Shown here: in pieces, positions 21,377 through 29,839 of the stretch | Numbering within the stretch: the stretch's first letter is position 1 | Layout of the letters: each line of letters starts with the position of its first letter | Origin: Tychonema litorale BBK16 | GTDB lineage: Bacteria; Cyanobacteriota; Cyanobacteriia; Cyanobacteriales; Microcoleaceae | NCBI RefSeq assembly: GCF_021648855.1 | Contig: NZ_JAKJHX010000061.1 | Coordinates: forward strand, 158-30,055 | Direction of reading: 5' to 3' | Length of the DNA: 29,898 nucleotides | The notes under the pieces: model-generated | The model's database searches: none | Told to the model about the DNA's origin: nothing | What the model saw: the letters and a program-made list of their open reading frames with translations, nothing else | Made by a program: the position numbers and the translations under genes

Positions 21377-22223
21377 AGAGAACCTCGAAAGGTTGATTAG
21401 TTTGTTCCCATGTCTGAATAGCTATATAGAGTTTTGTCTCTCGGAAATGAGCAGACTCATAGGCTAGTCTTAAATCTTTTTCCAGTACATTTAGAGCGAC
21501 TTGCTGAGAGTTGCAGGAACCTAATGCTTTACAAAGTGCGATCGACAAAATATCAACCATATCGTGACCATGACAAATATACCACAGATCTTGAGTATTT
21601 GTTTTTAAGCTATCCATATTTGCTCTAATTTCTTGCTCGTCAAGTCCCGGCTTTTGAGAGTTGTTTTTCACAGTTTGAAGCAACTTCGATTCATTTAGTG
21701 CCAAGGTTCTATCATCTACAAATTTATTAAAAGCTAAACCTTCAAATTTTAAACAATAATTAAATTTCAGCGAAGCCCATCGCAAATAACCAATAACTTT
21801 GGCACTTTCGAGTAAAGTCTGGCGAATATCTTTAGCAAAAAGCTTAATTTTATCTTCAGAACCGTGCTCGGCAAGAACTTTTTCAAGCGCTGGCGACTTC
21901 AGCAGCATAGTTTCCAAATCGTGAGTATCTGTGAACAGCAAGTTCGGACTGAGTGGAACACTTCCTTCTAGTATATCAAAATCAGCATCAACAATAGCCA
22001 AAACACCAGCAAAGTTACCTTGTTCAAGGATATTTAGCACTTTCACAGCTTTATCCTTGTTATGGGCATTCTCTACACGACACTTTGTAGAGTCTACCAA
22101 GTTTTTCCATACCCGTGCATCTGTATCTCCCTCAACGATTAAAATAGATCCAGTGTATTGAGATTGAGTTCTCAGTAAGCGAATTCTGTTGGCAATGCGA
22201 TCGGGTGTACGGTTTTGTGTCAT
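21366..22223 (-). CDS. TOPRIM/DUF4435-like nuclease, PARIS AriB-like effector
   Basis: A 285-residue protein with a TOPRIM-like core: GSILIVEGDTDARVWK with the conserved glutamate E31, and AIVDADFDIL with D79, D81 and D83, followed by LLFTDTHDLETML, the layout of DUF4435 proteins. In PARIS systems the DUF4435 protein AriB is held by the ATPase AriA and on release acts as a nuclease that cleaves host tRNA; that function is family knowledge, not shown here. It is the second gene of a two-gene operon, overlapping the ATPase stop by ATGA, and it overlaps the end of fmt by 11 nt. OLD-type nucleases of other defence systems are the alternative relatives. Confidence 0.75.
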   Translation of the reverse strand: MTQNRTPDRIANRIRLLRTQSQYTGSILIVEGDTDARVWKNLVDSTKCRVENAHNKDKAVKVLNILEQGNFAGVLAIVDADFDILEGSVPLSPNLLFTDTHDLETMLLKSPALEKVLAEHGSEDKIKLFAKDIRQTLLESAKVIGYLRWASLKFNYCLKFEGLAFNKFVDDRTLALNESKLLQTVKNNSQKPGLDEQEIRANMDSLKTNTQDLWYICHGHDMVDILSIALCKALGSCNSQQVALNVLEKDLRLAYESAHFRETKLYIAIQTWEQTNQPFEVLSSL

Positions 22224-23542
22224 TCAACTGGCCTTTCTAATTCTACTGTCAAATCCCAGCTATCATCAATAATATCTGGAGAGTGAGTAGCTAACAACAC
22301 ATCAAAGTTTGCCAGCTTAATAATTGCTCGTAAATCTTTGAGAAACTCGACTTGCCATGCTACGTGCAGGGAAATTTCTGGTTCGTCAATGAGAACGAGA
22401 GAGTTAGGTTTAACTTTGAATAATAACTCGTAAAGCATCACCAATTCGTGCTGTTCTCCGAAAGATAAGTCTGTGGGCGACAAAAGTTTATCATCCGCCG
22501 TTGTAAAGGTAAAACCTTTCTCCTTACTGATGCTCATATTTTTATAGAGAAATCGCTGTTTAATAATCCTTTTGAAAAGCTCTATTTTAGTGGCTAGTTC
22601 CTTAAAAACCATGAGTTTTTGTTCTACATCTTCAACATAAACTGACAGAATGTTTTTTGTGACTCCATCAATATTTTGTTCTACTTGAAAATCAGAATTC
22701 TCGTCTTTATCTAAAAGACCAGTTTCTCTGAGACGGGAACGCTTTTCCTCAATTTCATTTAATTTGTTGCGAAGTGTTTCCTCTGTTATATCCGAGGGTG
22801 CTCTGTTGTTGAAAATTCTTGCGGGAAAGGTTCTTTCAAGGGATTGAGACAATGCACCATATTCAGCCAGCTTTGCTTGAATCTCTTCTGCGAGTTCCTG
22901 AGAATATATATTAACTGAGGGAATCATTGATGGGTGTTTCGTGTTTACCGCCACTTCAGGAACATTTGAAGGAGTTAACAAGCGCTGAGTTTCTATAAAA
23001 TGAACATGAATCGAGCTTCTTACTTCTGACAGCCACTTTGGTTCTTCCTGAGCTCTTGCTAACAAATTTGATATTAACTTTTTATATTCAGACAGTAAAC
23101 TACTTGTTAATTGTAATTCTGAAATTTGAGTTGGTGTTTCTATGTCACCTGATGACTGTAGTCTCTCCTCTGTGATATCCAAAGAAACATTTGTTTCTGC
23201 CAATGAATCTATTAATAGATTAGGTAAAAATATCTCTGCTTCTGCACCAGGCTTAGAAAAATAAAATGTCAAATCTTTATCTTTTTTATCTTCACTGGTA
23301 TCAATATATTTAGTTATTTGCAGATAACTGCCATCATCAAAGTCTATTCTAAATTCTTCAAATGGAATAGTCCGAATTTCTGAGTAACGTGAATTAAATA
23401 ATCCATTAATCAGCCTAAGTAATGCTGTTTTACCAAATCCATTCGGACTATGAATAATCGTGATTCTATCTTCCATATTGAGCGAAACCGGATGGTTGAA
23501 CACTCCAAAAAGTTTAGTAACAGAAATCTTATTGATTCTCAT
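22220..23542 (-). CDS. AAA/ABC-type ATPase, PARIS AriA-like sensor
   Basis: A 440-residue ATPase of the AAA_15/OLD group. Walker A is S32-P-N-G-F-G-K-T39, with Ser instead of the usual first Gly. The ABC signature is LSFGEQHEL, Walker B is LVLIDEPE (D386-E387) followed by the D-loop region ISLH, and the switch histidine is H420 in LATHSPDII. The middle (about 130-350) is helical with coiled-coil-like stretches such as LNEIEEKRSRLRE. The gene is visibly A/T-rich compared with its neighbours. It is directly upstream of, and coupled by ATGA to, the TOPRIM/DUF4435 gene, as ariA is to ariB. Other ATPase-TOPRIM defence pairs are possible. Confidence 0.8.
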   Translation of the reverse strand: MRINKISVTKLFGVFNHPVSLNMEDRITIIHSPNGFGKTALLRLINGLFNSRYSEIRTIPFEEFRIDFDDGSYLQITKYIDTSEDKKDKDLTFYFSKPGAEAEIFLPNLLIDSLAETNVSLDITEERLQSSGDIETPTQISELQLTSSLLSEYKKLISNLLARAQEEPKWLSEVRSSIHVHFIETQRLLTPSNVPEVAVNTKHPSMIPSVNIYSQELAEEIQAKLAEYGALSQSLERTFPARIFNNRAPSDITEETLRNKLNEIEEKRSRLRETGLLDKDENSDFQVEQNIDGVTKNILSVYVEDVEQKLMVFKELATKIELFKRIIKQRFLYKNMSISKEKGFTFTTADDKLLSPTDLSFGEQHELVMLYELLFKVKPNSLVLIDEPEISLHVAWQVEFLKDLRAIIKLANFDVLLATHSPDIIDDSWDLTVELERPVE

Positions 23543-23667
23543 GTTTACCTCTGGTTATATCAAATCCGTTAGTATCATAATTATTCATTTCTCTCTTCTC
23601 TTCCTCTGTGTTCTCTGCGTTCTCTGCGGTTAAATCATTCCGGTACAGCCGCAATTGATATAATTTA
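23543..23667. other. Upstream region of the ATPase-TOPRIM pair
   Basis: An AT-rich stretch with TCAAATCCGTTAGTATCATAATTATT (about 23560-23585), related to the intergenic repeat near 9108. A CTCTGTGTTCTCTGCGTTCTCTGCGG tract (about 23604-23630) is of a kind common between cyanobacterial genes, followed by CCGGTACAGCCGCAATTGATATAA. The promoter of the pair should lie here but I cannot pick a convincing -35/-10. Confidence 0.45.
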
Positions 23668-23898
23668 CTAGAATTCTACCACAACCTCCTCTTTCCCTCC
23701 CAACAAACCCTGCGCCGCTTCCAACATACTCTCCGCCACATCTTTCAAATCTTCGAGACTTGCCAGATAAGTCCTAATTTTTCGCTACTAATAATTCCGA
23801 TGCAGCCGGATTTGGCATCAGTGATAGTGCCAGTTATTTAATTGTCTACCGACTAATAGTGCAAGCTTTTGGGGTAAACCAAAATTGCCTCCAGACAT
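23668..23898 (-). pseudogene. Decayed small gene with three in-frame stops
   Basis: On the minus strand AAAGGAGG is followed five bases on by ATG (23898) and MSGGNFGLPQKLALLVGRQL, then NNWHYH and a stop. After two further stops the same frame resumes as RTYLASLEDLKDVAESMLEA and AQGLLGGKEEVVVEF, ending at a TAG (23668). Both halves have good protein character and stay in one frame over 77 codons. The middle, with the stops, coincides with a CCGATGCAGCCGG-like dispersed repeat (about 23795-23812). I do not recognise the family; a small antitoxin-like or accessory protein is possible. It lies upstream of the ATPase gene on the same strand. Confidence 0.5.
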
Positions 23899-23998
23899 TT
23901 CCTCCTTTAGACCAATTATAAAAGCTCTACATTCGATCGCACAAATCAATCCTACTTATCTAGATTAGACGCATCAACATATTTTAAAAGAATGACTT

Positions 23999-24451
23999 AT
24001 GAACTTCACAGCCAGACTCACACAAATCAGCTTACTCGGTTTAATGCTATTTGCCAGCAATCCTGTCGCCACTTTTGCTCTCGGATCATCGGAACCCACC
24101 GCAGCAACATCTCGCACTCAGTCTCCGAGTGAAACAATACAAATAGCTAGCGCATCCACTCCACAACAACTGGTCAGTAATTTTTGTGTTCGCAAGGGAA
24201 TGAAAGTAGAAAACTATTTCGAGACGAGTAACTTCCGCATTTATCTATGCTACAACAGAGCGAATCAAGTATATTACTACGGCGTGAAAAAGAGTAACGG
24301 CAGTACGATTTCCTTGCGTGCTCGAAGTGAAGAGGGGACTGGTTATGTTGCCACAAATGGTACCTACGATTACATCGTTACAGGAGCCAACCTCAGCGTT
24401 TATAAAAAGGGCAAACTCATTCTCGAACAACGAGTGATTCGTTCTCTCTAA
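23999..24451 (+). CDS. Small secreted protein of unknown function
   Basis: A 150-residue protein with a signal peptide (LTQISLLGLMLFASNPVATF, cleavage near ALG-SS), a low-complexity Ser/Thr/Pro segment (about 30-55) and a compact strand-rich domain: FCVRKGMKVENYFET, YLCYNRANQVYYYGVKKSNG and YDYIVTGANLSVYKKGKLIL. Two cysteines (in FCVRK and YLCYN) could form a disulfide after export. I do not recognise the family. Confidence 0.65.
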   Translation: MNFTARLTQISLLGLMLFASNPVATFALGSSEPTAATSRTQSPSETIQIASASTPQQLVSNFCVRKGMKVENYFETSNFRIYLCYNRANQVYYYGVKKSNGSTISLRARSEEGTGYVATNGTYDYIVTGANLSVYKKGKLILEQRVIRSL

Positions 24452-24462
24452 TATCCCCGTAG

Positions 24463-24555
24463 GGACACGGCATTGCCGTGTCCTCTATTAACCAGGACAC
24501 GGCAATGTCGTTTCCCTACAATTAATCCCCGTAGGGACACGGCATTGCCGTGTCC
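24463..24555. repeat. Three GGACACGGC-type palindromes
   Basis: GGACACGGCA-T-TGCCGTGTCC occurs perfectly at 24463-24483 and 24535-24555, and an imperfect copy (GGACACGGCAATGTCGTTTCC) at 24495-24515. The two perfect copies share the flank ATCCCCGTAG and lie 72 nt apart. They sit between the converging ends of the secreted protein gene and the nitrogenase-C-like gene. Confidence 0.88.
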
Positions 24556-24570
24556 TCATCTTTGGCAGAA

Positions 24571-24948
24571 TTAACAATAGGTCGTCACATCCTCACCACA
24601 CTCATCAGCCAAATAACACAAAGCTCGAAACCGAATCCCCACCACTTGTTCGTAGAGGGGGTTTAATTTGCACAGTGGTGGAATGCAAAATAAAATGCGA
24701 TCGCGAATTTTAACTTCCCGTGCAAACGGACACTGACTAGGAATAAATTTACACAAGAATCGAGCCAATTTGGGACTGTTAATTTTGGTGCTATCCAGCC
24801 ACTGTTTCAGCGGATGCAATAGGTCAAAGCGAGGCTTTCGACCGTAACGTTGAGGATTTGTAGCGACACTAACGGCAGTTTCTGGTTGATCAACCCATAC
24901 CCAAATTGGCACAATGCGATCGGATACTGTATGCTTAAACACATTCAT
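24571..24948 (-). CDS. Mo-dependent nitrogenase C-terminal-like protein
   Basis: A 125-residue protein matching the cyanobacterial family named after the Mo-dependent nitrogenase C-terminal domain (PF06967-type): LLHPLKQWLDS, SPKLARFLCKFIPSQCPFARE, FCIPPLCKLNPLYEQVVGIRFRALCYLADECGED. It contains several conserved cysteines and begins with a short non-conserved segment (MNVFKHTVSDRIVPIWVW). The family name does not imply nitrogen fixation: no nif gene is in the window and such proteins also occur in non-fixing cyanobacteria. Biochemical role unknown. Confidence 0.82.
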   Translation of the reverse strand: MNVFKHTVSDRIVPIWVWVDQPETAVSVATNPQRYGRKPRFDLLHPLKQWLDSTKINSPKLARFLCKFIPSQCPFAREVKIRDRILFCIPPLCKLNPLYEQVVGIRFRALCYLADECGEDVTTYC

Positions 24949-25333
24949 TTTGCTCTGTTCCTCTCTTATAACGAGGTACCAAGAACCCTCTGTAGAGTTT
25001 TTGCTTTTGTAATCTACGATCAGTATCTACAGCACCCCGTTTTGATTTACCGGATTGAACTTCTCGAATTAATGACCTTATGCGATAAAATTGGTTCCTT
25101 TAGTTTGTCAGGTATCTTTTGTTGACTCTCCTTTTGTAGTTCTTTTATCATTCTGACGCATCTATCTAAAATATTCCATACGTGAAAATGCGGAACTTTT
25201 GATAAAAGTGATGATAGTTACAAATATAAGCTCTGCTGCAAAATACCCTAAAGCCCCGGCCCAACTATCACCCCCAGCGATCGCGCAAAAACTCCTACAA
25301 TTATAAATAACCAACCCATAGCCCTCACCACCC
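24949..25333. other. Intergenic region, nothing recognised
   Basis: Divergent gap between the nitrogenase-C-like gene and the rhomboid gene. It contains a small inverted repeat ACTTTT-GAT-AAAAGT (about 25195-25210) and a GCGATCGC site. Open frames of 75-91 codons occur on both strands here but look random (rare residues, no ribosome site), and I do not call them. Confidence 0.4.
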
Positions 25334-25930
25334 ATGAGTAACCCAGAAACCAAAAGTATCACCCGCGAATTGCAAAGCCATGCCGTCATTCTCGGTTGCT
25401 GCGTCGCCCTTCTATGGATTATCGAGATTGTCGATGTATTCCTGTTCCGAGGTGGGCTGAATTCCTACGGAGTCCGCCCCCGCAGCCTCGACGGACTTGA
25501 GGGCATCCTGTTCATGCCTTTTCTGCATGGCAGTTTTGCCCACTTAGCCAGTAATACTCTTCCTTTTTTAACATTTGGTTGGTTGATTATGCTGCGAAAA
25601 ATCAGCGACTTTTTTGTCGTGAGTGTCGTTACTATGCTAGTGAGCGGATTGGGAGTTTGGCTGACAGGCGCGCCCAATTCTGTACACATTGGTGCCAGTG
25701 GTTTAATTTTTGGTTACTTCGGTTTTTTGCTACTGCGGGGCTTATTTGAACGTAGTTTTACTTCAATTTTGATATCTTTAATTGTCGGTTTCTTCTACGG
25801 TGGTTTAATTTGGGGAGTGTTGCCATCTCAGCCGGGAGTTTCTTGGCAAGCACATTTCTTTGGCTTTGTCGGCGGTGTATTAGCAGCTCAACTTTTGGGG
25901 CGACAAAAACGGGAAGTTAACTATAACTAA
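25334..25930 (+). CDS. Rhomboid-family intramembrane serine protease
   Basis: A 198-residue polytopic membrane protein with about six hydrophobic segments. The catalytic serine is S122 in the motif GASGLIFGYFGF and the catalytic histidine is H174 in SWQAHFFGFVGG. The conserved HGSFAHLASN motif (H65, H70, N74) is present, so the enzyme should be active. It would cleave single-span membrane proteins within or next to the membrane; the substrate is unknown. Its stop codon overlaps the stop of the convergent histidine kinase by 4 nt. Confidence 0.93.
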   Translation: MSNPETKSITRELQSHAVILGCCVALLWIIEIVDVFLFRGGLNSYGVRPRSLDGLEGILFMPFLHGSFAHLASNTLPFLTFGWLIMLRKISDFFVVSVVTMLVSGLGVWLTGAPNSVHIGASGLIFGYFGFLLLRGLFERSFTSILISLIVGFFYGGLIWGVLPSQPGVSWQAHFFGFVGGVLAAQLLGRQKREVNYN

Positions 25931-28815
25931 CTGCTTACCAATAATTCTACACGAACAGGCAAGCGCACTGTAAAAACAGAACCGCAACCCAATTCGCTTT
26001 CTACTTGCATCTCGCCACCCATCATCAGGCAAAAGTGACGGCTAATCGTCAATCCCAAACCAGTGCCACCGTACTGGCGCGTGGTTGAGGGATCGCCTTG
26101 CATGAAAGCTTGAAATAAATGCTGCAATTGTTCTGAGGGAATCCCAATGCCGGTATCAGCTACGCGGAAAATAATCGAGTCAGAACAGTCTTCTGATTTT
26201 GGAATATTTGAGGTTTTATTTGTAACTCTTTCAATGCTGATTTTAATAGTGCCACTTTTCGTAAATTTGGCCGCATTGCTTAGCAGATTGAGCAATATTT
26301 GCCTAGTTTTGATAATATCAGCATACATTACTCCTAAGTCGCTAGCACAATCTATTTCAAATTTATTAGAATTTTTTTCAACCAGGGATTCAACTGTGAA
26401 AACTACGTCATCAATTAAACTAGCAGGGTTGAAAGTTTCTAAATAAAGTTCCATTCGCCCCGCTTCTATTTTAGAAATATCGAGGATGTCACTAATTAAA
26501 GATAGCAAGTGTTTTCCAGCCGTTTGAATTTTGTGCAAGTCGGGGATAAAATCTTTGCAACCCAAGTCTTCAGCATCTTCTTTGAGTATATCGCTGTAAC
26601 CGATGATGGCGTTGAGGGGAGTTCGCAATTCGTGGCTCATATTGGCTAAGAATGCGCTTTTTGCTTGGCTTGCAGCTTGAGCGGTTTGAGCCACTTTTTG
26701 AAATTCTTCGGCTAATTTGCGCTGGGTAATATCTTCAGCAATCCCGACGATGCGGTAAATTTCTCCTGTTTCGTTGCGGACTGGAAATGCCCGATCGCGT
26801 ACCCAACAAACTGAGCCGTTTGATCGCACTACTCGATACTCCTCATCATAATCCCCCTGCGCCTGTTTTTCAAAAGCAGCCTTAACCCGATCGCGATCGC
26901 CCATATGAATAGCCTCCCAAAAAGATTCCGGTTTTGAACATAAAATCTGACTGCTCCGATTCCATATTTTCTCACAAGCCGGACTCACATAAACTATGTG
27001 CTTTTGATTTGGTTCTCTAATCCAAAATACCTCGTGAATATTCTCTGCCAACTGGCGAAACCGCTCCTCGCTAGCCCGCAACTGCGACAGCGTAGTTTGA
27101 AACTCAGTCACATCTTGAACCAGTGATGCCACCCCGATTATACAACCCTCAGTATTAATCAAAGTCGTATTGTACCACTCACAAAGAATAATTTTGCCAT
27201 CCTTTCTGACATTCTCATTAATACTACTAATTCCCCCTTGATTAGTCAACAAAGTTATAGATAGTTGCCTGACGTACTCCTTAGCACTTTCAGGAACTAT
27301 AATATCTAGTCCGTGCTGTCCCACGGCTTCCAAACGGTTGTATCCAAAAATTCTTTCTGCTGATAAATTCCAGTCTACCACTTCAAAATTTAGATTCCAT
27401 TCAATCGCACCCAAAGGAGTTTGATGAAGGTGAAGAGCCAGTTTTTGCTGCGAGTTTTTCAGAGAGCTAATTAATTGAGTTTTGTCTGCGATCGCAGATT
27501 CCACCCGATCTTCTAGAGTAGTAAATGACTCTTCTAACTGACCTGCCATCTGATTAAAAGAACGGGCCAAAACACCCACCTCATCCTCCCGCTCTACAGA
27601 AGCCATCAACCGCGTATCTACCGCCGTCGAGTCCCATTCTCCCCGCGACAAAGCCTCCGCAGCTTTGCTGAGGCGCTGAATCGGAACCACAATCCACCTC
27701 GAAGTCAGGTAGCCCAGCAACGTCGCCACCACCAAAGCACCCAAACACAGCAACACAGTGTAGCGAGTATTCTTGTTAATCCTTTCCATAAAATCGGCTT
27801 CAGGAACCGCCACCACAATCAGCCAATTCAAGCCTCTCCCGTCAGACAGGGGTGTTACTTGTAGAAATTGTCGTTCCCCATCGATCGCAAAATCTAGCTG
27901 ATAAGTACCGTCAATCTTGCTCAAATCCCCGAAGCGTTGTGTCAGATAGTGAGCAGTTGATCTAATTAAAGCATTTTTGCTGCTCGTTGCCATAATCCGT
28001 TTCGCAACACCTTTACTAAGAATAAATGGCGGTTCAGGAGTAGAATTTGCCACCAATTGCCCCGACCTTTCTACAATGAAAGTCTGTCCAGACTTGCCGA
28101 TTGTCAGACTATCCAAGAATTGATTTATTTGGGAAAGTAACAGGTCACAACCAATCACTCCAATTAGTTCGCCACGATCGCCATAAACTGGTGCAGCAGC
28201 CGTAATCGCCAGTTTTGGTGAATCAAAATAAGTATAAATTTTCGTCCATGCGGGTTTGTTTGCAAGCACTGGTGCTGTATACCAGGGGCGGATGCGGGGG
28301 TCGTAATTGGGAGTAATTTGTAATAGTTCGTTTGGTTCTCCCAAATCCGAAGCTGTGTAGGTTTGAAAGCTATAACCAGTAGATTTGTCTGACTTCAAAA
28401 CTTGTAATTTTCCGTCATCAAGGCGTTCAACTCCTATAAAATCTTTTTGTTCTGAACCGAATTGAATGTAGCTAATTTTATTAAAGGTTTGAATTTGTCT
28501 GGAAAAGTATCGGCGCAAACTAGCGGAATCCTGCACGTTCAAAATGCCGAGACGGATGGCATCGACATTTAGCTGATTGACTTGGTGTGGTGTTTCAATA
28601 TAACTATGAATATGTTGCTGGATACGCGCTGTAACTTCGGCGCGCAGTTGTGCAGCAACATCATTGACTGCTATCCGCCCATTTCGTAGCGACAGCCACC
28701 CCGTCAGCCCTACAGCAGCGAAAGTCTGGAGGGCGAAAGGCACAACTAGGATGATCCGAATTGGTATTTTACCCGACATTTTTAAAATCGAGTTGGTCAG
28801 ATATTTAATTTCCAT
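25927..28815 (-). CDS. CACHE-HAMP-PAS-PAS sensor histidine kinase
   Basis: A 962-residue membrane sensor kinase (start ATG 28815). Order: membrane segment (about 19-43), periplasmic double-CACHE-like sensor domain (about 45-340; IRPWYTAP and GVIGCDLLLSQI are typical), second membrane segment (about 352-376), HAMP (about 376-430) and coiled coil. Then come PAS 1 (about 455-570), PAS 2 with PAC (about 580-700, ending IVGIAEDITQRK), HisKA with H728 in NMSHELRTPLN, and a HATPase_c domain with N-box LLNLLSNAAKF, G1 box DTGIGIP and G2 box GTGLGL. There is no receiver domain and no response-regulator gene beside it, so the output partner is elsewhere. The CACHE ligand is unknown. Confidence 0.95.
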   Translation of the reverse strand: MEIKYLTNSILKMSGKIPIRIILVVPFALQTFAAVGLTGWLSLRNGRIAVNDVAAQLRAEVTARIQQHIHSYIETPHQVNQLNVDAIRLGILNVQDSASLRRYFSRQIQTFNKISYIQFGSEQKDFIGVERLDDGKLQVLKSDKSTGYSFQTYTASDLGEPNELLQITPNYDPRIRPWYTAPVLANKPAWTKIYTYFDSPKLAITAAAPVYGDRGELIGVIGCDLLLSQINQFLDSLTIGKSGQTFIVERSGQLVANSTPEPPFILSKGVAKRIMATSSKNALIRSTAHYLTQRFGDLSKIDGTYQLDFAIDGERQFLQVTPLSDGRGLNWLIVVAVPEADFMERINKNTRYTVLLCLGALVVATLLGYLTSRWIVVPIQRLSKAAEALSRGEWDSTAVDTRLMASVEREDEVGVLARSFNQMAGQLEESFTTLEDRVESAIADKTQLISSLKNSQQKLALHLHQTPLGAIEWNLNFEVVDWNLSAERIFGYNRLEAVGQHGLDIIVPESAKEYVRQLSITLLTNQGGISSINENVRKDGKIILCEWYNTTLINTEGCIIGVASLVQDVTEFQTTLSQLRASEERFRQLAENIHEVFWIREPNQKHIVYVSPACEKIWNRSSQILCSKPESFWEAIHMGDRDRVKAAFEKQAQGDYDEEYRVVRSNGSVCWVRDRAFPVRNETGEIYRIVGIAEDITQRKLAEEFQKVAQTAQAASQAKSAFLANMSHELRTPLNAIIGYSDILKEDAEDLGCKDFIPDLHKIQTAGKHLLSLISDILDISKIEAGRMELYLETFNPASLIDDVVFTVESLVEKNSNKFEIDCASDLGVMYADIIKTRQILLNLLSNAAKFTKSGTIKISIERVTNKTSNIPKSEDCSDSIIFRVADTGIGIPSEQLQHLFQAFMQGDPSTTRQYGGTGLGLTISRHFCLMMGGEMQVESELGCGSVFTVRLPVRVELLVSS

Positions 28816-29088
28816 GGTCAAGCTAAACTTTACATAAGCAACAATATTTCGATAAGCTGCAACCTGATCAATGTAGATTTTTAATTTGCAAGAGTTTTTT
28901 CTGGCAACTTGCTGCTGAAAACTCAGATTTGTCCACCAGGGATTGAATTTTAAACTTTTGTCATGGTTATCTTAGCCTGATCGCTCGCTGTTGGAGCATG
29001 GACGATGCCATTGGTGTCAATTTAAGACTAAAACCCATAATTCGTCACACTTTAAGAATTTTAAACTGGATATTATAAGAATACTAGG

Positions 29089-29493
29089 ATGCAACTCAAA
29101 AAAGGATTGATCATGAACACAATTATTGCTACTTTTGGTACTGTTCTGGGACTGAACTCTATGTTAATCGGTCTAACGCCGGCGGTTTTAGCCCAACCAA
29201 CACCCCAAATGCTGCGACAAAATTCGGAAACGACTTTATCTGGTGATTCTCTGAGGACTGTGGAGGACAGAACGCTGGACTCTGACTACCAAAACTGGAT
29301 TGGTGTACCAGAAACGGTCGGTAATTCTGCTGTCAGAGGTAGTCGCTGGGATGACACTTTTCGGATCAAAAACGATCGCGAATTTCAATTTATCACCACT
29401 CCTTCGGACGCCCAGCGTCAAGGAAATCCTTTACCTCCCAAGCCAAGTGACAGCGGGACAGGAGCCGGAGTTCAGATTCAGCTAGGGTTATAA
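29089..29493 (+). CDS. Small secreted protein of unknown function
   Basis: A 134-residue protein with a signal peptide: charged MQLKKGL, hydrophobic IATFGTVLGLNSMLIGLTP and a cleavage site at VLA-QP. The mature part is polar and low in structure, ending PKPSDSGTGAGVQIQLGL. There is a second possible start at MNTII (29113). I do not recognise a family. The TATTATAAG stretch about 15 nt before the start may contain a -10 box. Confidence 0.6.
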   Translation: MQLKKGLIMNTIIATFGTVLGLNSMLIGLTPAVLAQPTPQMLRQNSETTLSGDSLRTVEDRTLDSDYQNWIGVPETVGNSAVRGSRWDDTFRIKNDREFQFITTPSDAQRQGNPLPPKPSDSGTGAGVQIQLGL

Positions 29494-29650
29494 TTGGATT
29501 TATTGTGATCGCGATCGCATTTTTTAACGATTTTTATCACAATTACTCAGCTCTTTCCATCACACCAAACCCCCCCTTCTCAACAGACGATCAGTGCAAT
29601 CAGACTTCTGCTACATATCGCAAAATACCACAAAACTGGCGGTGAAGGTG

Positions 29651-29839
29651 ATGGGAAAGGCTCAACTGATCGATTATTTACGGGGGGAGTTGGCGATCTC
29701 GAATTCGGCGATCGCAGTTGCTCTCCGACACGGCGAACAAGATGCCACCCAACTTCCTATGGTTCTGTGGCAGTACGGGTTGGTTACGCTAGAACAACTC
29801 AACCTCATTTTTGATTGGCTGCAAACTCAGCCGACGTGA
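29651..29839 (+). CDS. DUF2949-type small cyanobacterial protein
   Basis: A 62-residue soluble helical protein: QLIDYLRGELAISNSAIAVA, LRHGEQDATQLPMVLWQYGL and VTLEQLNLIFDWL. I recognise this as the cyanobacterial DUF2949 family; function unknown. The open frame continues upstream to 29594, but the start MGKAQLI at 29651 fits the family and has purine-rich GGTGAAGG upstream. The resemblance of its helices to a small DNA- or protein-binding fold is only an impression. Confidence 0.75.
   Translation: MGKAQLIDYLRGELAISNSAIAVALRHGEQDATQLPMVLWQYGLVTLEQLNLIFDWLQTQPT

Noticed and set aside
24850..25125. 91-codon plus-strand open frame overlapping the nitrogenase-C-like gene
   Set aside because: It overlaps a gene with clear family motifs on the other strand, and its product shows no domain or sensible start.
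25162..25389. 75-codon minus-strand open frame before and inside the rhomboid gene
   Set aside because: It overlaps the rhomboid start; its hydrophobic look is likely the complement of AT-rich promoter and membrane-segment codons.
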